Below are positions 44,870-55,700 of a stretch of DNA of 64,000 nt, piece after piece. Each line of letters begins with the position of its first letter. Positions within the stretch are counted from its first letter, which is position 1. The stretch spans positions 34,079 to 98,078 of the forward strand of contig CANTFG010000060.1 in assembly GCA_947652605.1 (NCBI GenBank), given 5' to 3'. Position numbers and translations under genes: made by a program. The notes under the pieces were generated by a model. The model searched no databases, was not told the DNA's origin, and saw nothing but the letters and a program-made list of their open reading frames with translations. The DNA is from Elmis aenea. Taxonomy: Eukaryota; Arthropoda; Insecta; Coleoptera; Elmidae.

Positions 44870-45951
44870 TGTTCTACCGGCCCAATTTCCGGGTACTCAT
44901 TTGTGTCAATTTGGAAAGTTTCATTATTATATAATTCTTCAGATACAAAATTTTGAATAGGTCTTTGTGAAAAATTACCAGGTTTAAAATTAGTTTGTCT
45001 AGTACTTATACTCATAGGTGTCGGCGAAGGTGGTTTGTAATTCGGATTTGGCTTAAACACATTGTTATTAGGGTTTTGTCCAAACCGTGACTGTTGCGGT
45101 TTATTGAAAAATCTTGAATTATTTTGGTAATTTTGATTTATTGTCCTAGGTCTAATATCGATAGGTCGCGATGGAAATTCGCTTTTTTGAGATGAATTTT
45201 GGAAACTAGGACCAGGTTTCTGGTATTTTACTACGGGTTTTGGTATTGATGCTACTGGTTTTTGATAATACCTTACGTTATTTTCTTCGTTTATATAAAA
45301 TAAGGCAGTTTGCAAGTCTCCTGGGCGCATAGCGCGGATGGCGCTGCCCAGAGGCTCTCTTAACCCAGCGAGAAACGTTTTCAGGGCTAACTTATTATAA
45401 AGATCCTTTTTGATCTTTTTACCTTCTTCCGATGCTTCATGAGCTTTTATATAGGAACAAAGTAGGTTTAGAATACCAATAATTTTATCGTAAAAATGCA
45501 ATGCACTTTCATTATTTTGTTTTAACAACACTAGATCACGGATGAGGCAGATCTCATCACGTTGATCACTAAAATTCCTAGTTAGGGTATCTTTCAATTC
45601 CTGCCATGTGCTGACAGCTTGAATGTTGGCCGCTATTTTGGCATTGCCAACTAATTTATTAGTTATTGACTTTAAAATGTAAACGTTTAAAAAATGATTT
45701 GGGTTTGCATTATCTACAAATGTATTAATAATACTCTCTGCACTTGTAATAAAATCTAACAGTTCGTTAGGGTTTCCGTCGTATTTTGGAACGCAAGATA
45801 GATACTCGGGTTTAAAATTTAAAGCCATTGTATCTGTATTAAAATGATTATTTAAAATTATATTTGAATACGAATTATTTTCGTTATTCGAGGTATCAGG
45901 GGATATATTAAGGAATTCGATTGCTTGAATCAACTGATCAACGTCAGACAT
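44827..45951 (-). CDS. gag: Errantivirus-type Gag polyprotein
   Basis: This intact frame of 374 codons begins MSDVDQLIQAIEFLNISPDT. Its capsid-like middle includes VPKYDGNPNELLDFITSAES, LKDTLTRNFSDQRDEICLIR and LKTFLAGLREPLGSAIRAMR. The last 130 residues are Asn/Gln/Pro-rich without a CCHC knuckle, like the Gag of the element at 30.2-31.4 kb. It lies directly upstream of pol, and the last 14 codons overlap the pol frame. Gag is the structural protein of the particle. Confidence 0.9.
   Translation of the reverse strand: MSDVDQLIQAIEFLNISPDTSNNENNSYSNIILNNHFNTDTMALNFKPEYLSCVPKYDGNPNELLDFITSAESIINTFVDNANPNHFLNVYILKSITNKLVGNAKIAANIQAVSTWQELKDTLTRNFSDQRDEICLIRDLVLLKQNNESALHFYDKIIGILNLLCSYIKAHEASEEGKKIKKDLYNKLALKTFLAGLREPLGSAIRAMRPGDLQTALFYINEENNVRYYQKPVASIPKPVVKYQKPGPSFQNSSQKSEFPSRPIDIRPRTINQNYQNNSRFFNKPQQSRFGQNPNNNVFKPNPNYKPPSPTPMSISTRQTNFKPGNFSQRPIQNFVSEELYNNETFQIDTNEYPEIGPVEQNFQIPASDKAPNT
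44863..44869 (-). promoter_or_regulatory. Probable -1 frameshift site AAATTTT
   Basis: In gag register it reads CAA-AAT-TTT-CAA, so A-AAT-TTT again fits X-XXY-YYZ. The -1 frame continues into pol without a stop. Confidence 0.68.
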
Positions 45952-46181
45952 TCAATACTATATGAAAATTCACTTACCCCAGGATTATTATGAAGTAGTA
46001 GTACATTGGTTGCAAGTTGCAGCTCCAGGTGTCCGCCTACGATAGGTGGGTGATCCAATTTTCGGGATGCCGCTCGGCCCTGGTTGGTTTTTGATGGAAA
46101 CTTAATTTTGGAATACTGGATTAACTGTAGAAACAGACGTTGTTCGCGATGAATAACTTCCAGTATCCTACCGACTGCGCC
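45952..46181 (-). other. Leader and primer binding site of the errantivirus-type element
   Basis: In element orientation TGGCGCAGTCGGTAGGATAC directly follows the 5' LTR, the same tRNA-type primer site as in the 25.7-32.2 kb element. The leader is only about 230 bp. Confidence 0.8.
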
Positions 46182-46522
46182 AGTTAAATTCGTGAAAACG
46201 AACTTTACGTTTTTAAAAAGCTTTATTAAGAATAAACGCCTTAATAGCGTGAGTTACAAGATAGAACTAACTTAATATTTACTTAATCTACCCTTCTAGT
46301 CAACAGTTTACAAAAATACAGCCAATCACACTTCTGCATTCTGAGGGTTAAAAGTTAAATATGCATGAATACTCAATGTGGGATCTATTTCCAATGTTTA
46401 GATCGGTTGTAATAAAAATGGTTACTTTATTGGGCGTCTGACAGCTTACTTCCTTACTTAAGTTATTTGAATATATCTAATATCTAATATGTAAATATGA
46501 TGGGACTTAGTATTATGTGACT
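46182..46522 (-). repeat. 5' LTR of the errantivirus-type element
   Basis: 341 bp, identical by eye to the 3' LTR. Confidence 0.93.
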
Positions 46523-46711
46523 TGCACGTTAACAATTAGTGTACCTATATATTAGCAAACTAAAAACTACCATTGGGTAAATCTTAGAATAAGTTTGAAC
46601 ATTATTAATTTAGGCTAGAATTAAACGGCTTATTGGTCTCAAAGACCAGATTGCATGTCATAAACCCGATAAGGGTTATTAATTAAAAAATATATATATA
46701 TATCATATTCA

Positions 46712-49700
46712 TCAATCAGTGAGGTTGTCTTTTGCATTTGCCATTAACATAGGCTGCTGTGGCCGTCGAGATGCTTTCATGTGATTTGAAGAATTCGATT
46801 GAGAGAATGCCGTAAAAATTTTATACAGTAAAAGTTCCATAAAAAAAGCCACTGCCTTAGAAATCGCCACAACCAAATCTTTATGTTTTGTAGTGAGTCC
46901 AGTAGCATTGTATTGTTTGCATTCAAGGAAATGACAACAAAATAATAATGTAAATTATAGATTACACGTTTAAAGTACATATTGATCACGTTATTAAAAT
47001 ATATAGGCATGCAGATTAAATTTTATTCATACTTACGATGCGCCCGCCGGAGCGGAGCTCCTGTTCAAGGCCTTTGTTGTATTCCAGAAGTATCTTGTTG
47101 GCTCGTGAAATAATAATAATAATCATCATCATCAATTAAGCAATCATGATTCAACCGGCACTCTTGAGTGTTATACAGGCTCATTAAATGTCATGTATAA
47201 TCATTCGAATCACTAAACTTTAACTAAAAATTGATGATAATCTAAATCAAACAAAACTTTAAATAATAAATTTAATTAATAGATCAACACATAACAAATA
47301 TAATGTATTTCACCTCATAATTTAAATAAAATACAGTTTACAACGTAAAAAATATTTGTTTTTTAGTTTTCTTTAAATAATTTTTGAACTGACAATGAGT
47401 GAACGGTTACAATTTCAATTGAAATAAAACACTATTACTTTGTTTAACCACTTTAATTTTGAGTTTTTTCGTACAAACGTTTTCAATCTATTGGACCATT
47501 GTCAAGTACTTATTAAGACTAACATATAAACAAGTTTTACAAAGTATTTATACAGGTATAGATAGCGCGAATAACGGAGGGGCGGAAGTTAACGGGATTA
47601 TTAAATTCCATTACTTAATGCTGTTAAATAGCGGTGAGTACATAATGTCTGTCTGGTCATTCAATAAATTGGGCACACAGGTTGAAAAACATTGCCCTAT
47701 TTGATACTGTCGTTAACAGTTTTAATCGAATACAACATTTTAAACTATAGGTCCCAAAGTAATGAGGTACATGAACTAAAGGTTGATAGTTGAGATAAAT
47801 TTTTTCCCTAAGTACTTTAAAAATATTTTTTAAATATGCATTAATTACATTTCAATCCAAACACAACAATATTATTATGAACTGAATAATTTCAGAGATA
47901 TAGACGTTGTTCGATACGACCAAAAACAAATTAGTACATACATTTTCATTTGACTAGTTGAAATTTTCTCTCAATCAGTTGATTAATTTAGTCTAAAAAC
48001 AATCGAACATATAAATCACCCTTAAAGTGCCTATGATATAAAACCTGAGAATCGAAATATTGAGTTGTAGCAAAAATTTGAAGTTTAAAAACTTTATTTT
48101 AAAAAGTTTCTTAAGTAACCGAATAATGCGCCATCTTACCTTTGCCGGACTTTTCGAAGGATTCCAGTGCACGGCAATGGCATTGTGTGCCACTTCTTCC
48201 ACGCCACCTACCAGACCCACACAATTTTCGGTATCTAAAATTAAAAAAAAACAAAAATTAGGATACTGTCAAACATACTTTTAACATAGCCTCTTTATAA
48301 ACTCACCTATCTATCTAAGCATCACTTGGATAGCGTGAAATGTAATTTAATAAATCAAATAAATTATTTGCACCAATGTTTTATCTACAGAGCTATCCGT
48401 ATGTACATATTTTAATAAAATATACACAGTAATTATTAATTAATCACCACCTAAAGAAATAGCAAGGGTTCGTTAAACTAATGAATAGCTACTAACTGTA
48501 TACAAATTTTGAATACAAAACTCTACGTTTTTATTATCGATCATGTATCCCTTTCTCATGTCGTATTAAGATTCAAAAAGTGGGGATTGCTTAAAAAATA
48601 AAAATAAAGCCACCTGAAATAGTTGTTTAAAAATTATTTTTCAGGTTTTGATATACAGTAGACTTTATTTAGCTTTGAGAGTACAAACATGAATTACAAT
48701 TATCTATTAATAAATTTTACTTGGATCCGTCCCTGTATATGCTCTGAATTATGTGCGACAATAGAATTTATGGATGAATAAGCATTTTAAGGAACAATAA
48801 AATTACGACCGTGAAAGAATTTGATAATAAACTTACCCTTTTAATCTCATGCAATTTTATACATGCAAGGAAAACGAAATTATTCCAAAATGATATTTGT
48901 CATTTGATGAAAATATCTGATTTGGTAATTTTAACCACGGGCATAAACGTAACTGACTTTAAGATGTTAAAGTAAATGGGCAATGCAGTGGCGTAGGCAG
49001 TGGGGTATCAGGGGGGGTCAGAACCTCCCCCATAGGTTCGCAATAAGTCGTTATAGAGCTGAAAAATTGTAAATTTTGTGCTAAAAAAAGGTCTTTGGCT
49101 CTTTTTACCGTTTATTAACCCCCACCCCCCACCATGATGAAAACATCAAACATCCTGTTGCAAAAAACTTAAAAAGAGAGTGGTGACCTAACAAATTTGG
49201 TCCTTAGCTCTTTTTACGTTTATTAACCCCCCTCCCTATGAAAGCATCCTGCCTACGCCACTGGGGCAATGACTGCTTATTTCAAAAAACGATGTAACCG
49301 TTTTTAACGGCGCCTGCGTAAAGGCCCGTAGTGTTAATTAATCGTTCATGTGGATCACTGGAAAAAATAAATTTAAAACATAAGTTATTTACCAACATTC
49401 AAAGCTAACAACAGTAAATAATCATCACCATTGTATCGACATATAAATGTTATCAGGCTCATCCCCTTTTTTCTTTAGTTATTAATTCAAACAAGCTGAA
49501 CTAAAACAAGATAATCCGAACACACGCAGACTGTTACAACGCTTTCGGTTTTGGGGTAAATGATTGTAACTTTGTTATTGTAAGTGAAACACGTTTACGT
49601 TTTTAACCAAAATTCAGTTTTTTAGTAAGTGTGGCGTGTACATAAATTGAATATGTTATTGAAATGAAATTTTGTAAACTTTAATCGGCATTTAGTCTAT

Positions 49701-52700
49701 TTTCATTGGCTTTAAATGTTGAAAAAGCGTTTTCGGACAAAAAATAATATTTTTTTTTTTAGTGGAACGTTAGTAACACTTGCACCTATGTAATTAATAC
49801 AAAACTACCAATAACTTGTTTTGTTTAGTTAAAAGACTGCTATAAAATTAAAAAGTTACAATATCTCATTAATCGTAGTTGACTGCGTAACTGCAACAAA
49901 ACAAACTCTCCTTCTTTTATGTAAGGCTATTTTAGTTGCTTAAATAAAAACTCAAATGGTTTTGTTGGTAACAATTTGTTGTTTTTTTTTAATTTTAGCT
50001 GCAAAAATATTGCATTCCGTTTTATAAAATGTTTTAATACACATAAATTTTATGTCTTAAATTTTGTTTGCAATTAAGAAAAAAAGGTGAGCGTGATATA
50101 GTTTCCACCCGGTAAATATTATTATTATTCACATGGTTCTTAAGACATTCGTTTCGCTTGTTGTAAAATAACTACAGTTGAAATAACTGTTTTTGCGTTT
50201 AAAAAGGTCGTGACAACACTAAGGTTCGAAACTCAGTGCTTAATTAAAAAATAAAAATTCATAGACAAGAGACTCACTTGTTTGCAAGGACCGCATCCTG
50301 TGACGCATGCCGATCAAACTGGGTTGCCCGTTTTCGTCGACAATTCCGGCAAGTTTGGCTGTAAATAAATATATCATATGTTAATATAACGCAATGTAAA
50401 TGCATAAAGATGTTACTGTAAAAACCCAAACTTCGATAAATCCTAGGTTTTAGCGACAAATCTTACCATTTACCAAAGTGAAGTGGTAAGAGTCCGAAAA
50501 AAGCTTCTAAACTCTCCGATTTTGGGCTTTTACATTTTTTTAGGCTTTAACCAACCTTTAACCTGACCCTCGTTGGGATAGTATAGTGAAGGTTCGCCGT
50601 TTTGCCCGGATCGAAATTAAAAATCGAAAAACTTGACGCAAAAATACGGGGTTTGCTTTAAAAAACGTATGAAAGAACGAACTAGCTCTGTGCCGAGTTT
50701 CGTTACGGTAGCTCGGACGACGGAAACGCTATCTGCGAAAAACCGAAAAAATTGAAGCTCTTATGGGTTTTTCGGCTTAAATTGCCGCCATTTTGCTCGT
50801 GGTGCCTAGACGGTGCTTTTTCTCGCGTTCAAATTTTCACAGAACGTGTCTTTCTTGTGGGAAAATGTGTCCCCAAAATTTGAGCATGATCTGTACAGCC
50901 GTTTTTCTGTTTTTGACGAATTTTCATTTTTAATACTCTGATTTTACCGATTACGCGTACGGCATATAGGCGTGGCGCGCCGTTATCAGCAAACGTTACA
51001 CTAAAATACCAGTATGTTGTCTTCGCTTCGTCGGTTGTGTGTTATTTTAGGTTATTTTATAAATGGGGAAACAAACATAAACCGCCCTTCTGGAAAAGAG
51101 CCCTGTAAACGTTCCAGTAAAAATGCATCTTTCTCGGCAAACCTCATGTTAAGTTAAGTATTTACTTATTATTAAGTTTGTTTGCATCTTTTTTCATTAA
51201 CTCGTTAATCACAAATCAACAGCAATTATTTAATACTCTGAATTATATTTGCATGTCGTTATTAAAATAAATAAACAACTTTTTTGTATTTCGTAACAGT
51301 CAATAATCTTATCATAATAAATGTTTTGTTTTAATTAACCTACTACAAAATGAAACTGCACATGTACTACAACTATGTAAATAAAACGTGTTACTCTGAA
51401 TGTATTTTTAAAATACTATTGTAATCAAATATTGCATGTTTGTCTATAAATTATTGTTAAACCGACAATAACTCGACAATTAATAGTTTTAAACATGGAA
51501 CACCTCAAATGATTTTCAAAGACAATCATCTCGTCACGTCCGCGTCGGGACGGCGGCGCTCACGAGCAACCAAAGTCAAAGCGCCACGCGTCGTCGGAAA
51601 GTACAAGGTACGGGCTTCCGATTTGTAAAAAAAATATTCCCGTGGGATAGAAAATAGCTGAGCAATTGACGTTTTTATTCGTGCCCGTTTCCGAGCGCGC
51701 TCGGCCTGTTATCATAAGGTCCATTGGTTTGCGCGCGTGCCACAATTAAAGTGTGCCAGTATTTTTATTCGACCACTGCGCCCTTCGCCACCAATAACGT
51801 CAGATTCTTCGTATTTTTTCCTTCAAGTAGGTACCTAATTTCGAGGGCCGCGAGTCGACTATCTATCGTTAAAACATTTTTTCGGTAGACAGGGCGTTGC
51901 CACATTTTGAACCTTATCGACCGCGACATTCCGATCTTTGCAATTATTGCTATTATTAGGCTACAGACCCTGCCGTTCTCGGACTTTCGATAAAATAATT
52001 TTTGCATTGTGTCTAACAACGTGCATAAATATACAGGGTGTTTGCGCATAAATACCAAAGATGATGTTTTTTCCGGCCTAACCGGGAATGGTGGAGACAT
52101 TCAAGATAGGGGAAAATGTGCACACGACGGGTGCGTTTTTTTTATAATTAAAAAGTTTACGAGATATTCGAAAAGAAAGAAACAAAAAAAAAGGTTTCAA
52201 AAGTAGTTTTTCTTAAATGAGCTCGTGCATCGGTGATTTCAGATAGTTTTTCGTATCAAAACGATACCGGTCGTAGTGACGTCAACATATGGGAAAATAG
52301 TCCATATACGGGATGCGTCGATATAATTGGTCAATTTTCGCTTAACGGTTTGAGATAGAAAGTTGATTCAAACGCTATTTGATACAGTTTTTTCTTCCGA
52401 ACACGATAAAAATATTTTCAAATATACAGGGTGAGTCATAAGTGCGGGATCGGTCGATTGTCACTTAACGCTTTGAGATAGAAAGTTGATTCAAACGCTA
52501 TTTGATACAGTTTTTTCTTCCGAACACGATAAAAATATTTTCAAATATACAGGGTGAGTCATTAGTGCGGGATCGGTCGATTGTCGCTTAAAGGTTTGAG
52601 ATAGAAAGTATATCTGAAACGAAGCTACCTACAAACATGGGACTTGCACCAAACGAAATTAAGTTCAGTACACTTTGATCGAAATTGAAAAAAATTATAA

Positions 52701-55700
52701 TAAAACAGGATTATGAAAACATTAGTTTCGAGCTTGTGATTGATGTGTCTCTGGAACGGAGCCACCTACATACATGAGACTTGCACCAAACGTATTTAAG
52801 TTCAGTACACTTTGATCGAAATTGAAAAAATTATAATTAAAAAGGATTCTGAAAACATTAGCTTCGAGCTTGTGATTGATGTGTCTCTGGAACGGAGCCA
52901 CCTACATACATGGGACTTGCACCAAACGTAATTAAGTTCAGTACACTTTGATCGAAATTGAAAAAATTATAGTTAAACAGGATTCTGAAAACATTAGCTT
53001 CGAGCTTGTGATTGATACATCTCTGGAACGGAGCCACCTCTAGACATGGGACAATGCACCCAAACGGAAGGCATTTCTAAAATTCTCAATAGACATAATT
53101 CCCAAAAGTTCCAAAATTCCTAAAAGTTCCAAAAGTTCAAAATTTCCCAAAAGTTCCAAAATTCCCAAAAGTTCCAAAGGTCCAAAATTTCCCAAAAGTT
53201 CTAAAATTCCCAAAACTTCTAAAATTCCCAAAAGTTCCAAAATTTCCCAAAAGTTCAAAAATTCCCAAAAGTTCCAAAATTCCCAAAAGTTCCAAAATTC
53301 CCAAAAGTCCCAAAAGTTCCAAAATTCCCAAAAGTACCAAAATTCCCAAAAGTTCCAAAATTCCCAAAAGTTCCAAAATTCCCAAAAGTTCCAAAAGTTC
53401 CAAAATTCCCAAAAGTTCCAAAAATCCCAAAAAATCCAAAATTCCAAAATTTTCCAAAAGTTCCAAAAGTTCACAAAAAAATTTCAAATATACAGGGTTA
53501 GTCATTAGTGCGGGATCGGTCGATTGTCGTTTAACGGTTTAAGATAGAAAGTTGATTCAAACGCTATGATACAGTTTTTTCTTCCGAACACGATAAAAAT
53601 ATTTTCAAATATACAGAGTGAGTCATTAGTGCGGGATCAGTCGATTGTCGCTTAACGGTTTGAGATAGAAAGTTGATTCAAACGCTATTTGATACAGTTT
53701 TTTCTTCCAAACACGATAAAAATATTTTCAAATATACAGTGTGAGTCATTAGTGCGGGATCGGTCGATTGTGGTTTAACGGTTTGAGATAGAAAGTTGAT
53801 TTAAACGGTATTTCATACAGTTTTTTCTTCCGAACACAATGAAAATATTTTTAAATATACAGGGTGAGTCACCCCTCTGGAACCAACAGCAACTTTTATA
53901 TTTCAAATACAACACCCCATTTTTTATTTAATAATCTTGACCGCCTACATTTTAGCTTTACATCGATATAAAATACTACAGGTTTTTATGCGGCCTGGTC
54001 ACTAAAAAATAATAATTTTCTAAATTTTCTAAATTTTTCAAGGTTTTAAGTCTTTATTTAAAATATTCATTTTTCAAAGCACAGAGTTGTAATTTAAATT
54101 GAGAAATAAATAAACTCAGAAGGAACATGGTTTTTATGCCTGACCATAAAAAAACAGCTTGTATTGACTATAGCAGTGTTTCTTAAACTGTGGTTTCGCG
54201 AGAATTTTATTTTGGGTCGCAAAACATATTGAAACTATTAATAAGGTTTTTGTTTATTTAACCAATCCGAAATTAATATTTTATTTATTTTAAAGGTAAT
54301 GTTTTTTGTAATGAGATTTTAAGTTTTAGTTGATAAATAAATTTAATAGCCAATTCAATATTTGTTTCTTTCTAATTATAAAAATAACGGTTGTAAAGAG
54401 GGAACCGAACCGCTAAAAAACGGTTCAGTTCCGGTTACCGGCTCGATAAATTTTAATTGTTCGGTTTATATTTTATAATGATATCGGCACCCGGTTCGGT
54501 GCCAACAGTTCATTTCCAGTTCCGGTTCCGGAGAAGTTTGCAGCCCGGGAGTCATTTGCGATCCAGGAGTCGTTTGCGTCCGGGAGTAGTTTGCGACTGG
54601 GAAGTAGTTTGCGGCCCGGGAGTCGTTTGCGGCCCGGGAGTTGTTTGCGGCCCGGGAGTCGTTGGCGGCCCGGGAATCGTTTACGGCTCGGGAATCGTTT
54701 GCAGCCCGGGAGTCGTTTGTGGCCCGGGAGTCGTTTGCGGCCCGGGAGTAGTTTGCGGCCCGGGTGTAGTTTGCGGCCCGGTAGTCGCTTGCGGCATGGG
54801 AGACGTTTGCAGCCCGGGAGTTGTTTGCGGCCCGGGAGTCGTTGGCGACCCGGGAGTCGTTTACGGCCCGGGAGTCGTTTGCAGCCCGGGAATCGTTTGC
54901 GGCCCGGAAGTCGTTTACGGCCCAGGAGTAGTTTGCGGCCCGGGAGTCGTTTGTGGCTCGGGAGTAGTTTGCGATCCGGAAGTAGTTTGCGGCCCGGGAG
55001 TCGTTTGTGGCTCGGGAGTAGTTTGCGATCCGGAAGTAGTTTGCGGCCCGGGAGTCGTTTGCGGCCCGAAAGTCGCTTAGCCCCCGCCGAGCGCGAAGCG
55101 CGAGGCGTCTGTTGTTGATTAAAGATAATTGTACGCGTTTGCTTTCTCCAACCACTCAGCGCGAGTCGTCTATGATCGATAAAAAAAACTTAACGCGTTT
55201 AGCTCCCATCGAGCGATAAAAGAGAATTGTACCAGTTTGTCTTCTCCGATCGCGCATCGTGAGTCGTATCTGATTGATAAAAGAGAACTTAACGCACTTA
55301 GCCCCCGCCGAGCGCGCAGCGCGAGGCGTCTGTGGGCGATTAAAGATAATTGGACCCGTTTGCCCACTCAGAGCGCGCAGCGCGATTCGTCCATGATCGA
55401 TAAAACAAAACTTAACGCGCTTAGCTCCCATCAAGCACGCAGCAAGAGTCGTCTGCGGGCAATACAAGGGAATTGTATCCGTTTGCCTTCTCCGAGTCGT
55501 TTGCGTCCTGGGAGTCGTTTGTAGACCGAGAGTAGTTTGCAGCCCGGGAGTCATTTGCGATCCAGGAGTAGTTTGCAAACCGGCAGTAGTTTGCGGCCCG
55601 GCAGTAGTTTGCATCCCGGGTGTAGTTTGCGGCTCGGGAGTCGTTTTTGCGGCCCGGGAGTCGTTTTTGCGGCCCAGGAGTCGTTTTTGGCTCGGGAGTA

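Larger units (their letters stand above)
39099..46522 (-). mobile_element. Errantivirus-type Gypsy element with gag, pol and env, 7.4 kb
   Basis: Two 341-bp LTRs, identical by eye, flank three unbroken minus-strand frames. The 4-bp duplication TGCA lies at 39,095-39,098 and 46,523-46,526, and copy 1 of the LINE (tagtgtgctcgttaac) shows the empty site. This is the layout of insect errantiviruses: gag, pol by frameshift, and env from a spliced RNA. It is the most complete element in the window. Confidence 0.95.
37458..46690 (+). mobile_element. Jockey-like LINE copy 2, 5'-truncated, split by an errantivirus-type element
   Basis: The pieces 37,458-39,098 and 46,527-about 46,690 match copy 1 from within ORF2 to the 3' end almost base for base. 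The 5' truncation is the usual LINE outcome. The tail ends attaattaaaaaat and a short TA run. The continuous 3' UTR here shows the empty piggyBac target of copy 1. Confidence 0.88.
52301..53880 (+). repeat. 123-bp tandem array interrupted by other repeats
   Basis: Units of about 123 bp start with atacagggtgagtcattag at 52,424, 52,547, 53,490, 53,611, 53,734 and 53,857, after a partial unit from about 52,320. The run is split between about 52,610 and 53,475 by two other tandem families. The unit start resembles the ends of the foldback element at 32.3-34.1 kb. Confidence 0.85.

Noticed and set aside
51765..52100. 111-codon minus-strand frame
   Set aside because: It overlaps an ACAGGGTG-type repeat end and has no protein similarity I recognise.
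53040..53505. Trp/Phe-rich and Leu-rich repeat proteins on the minus strand
   Set aside because: Same reason: an 18-bp minisatellite (TTCCAAAATTCCCAAAAG).
54174..54195. hAT-like terminal sequence
   Set aside because: No inverted partner and no 8-bp duplication were found.
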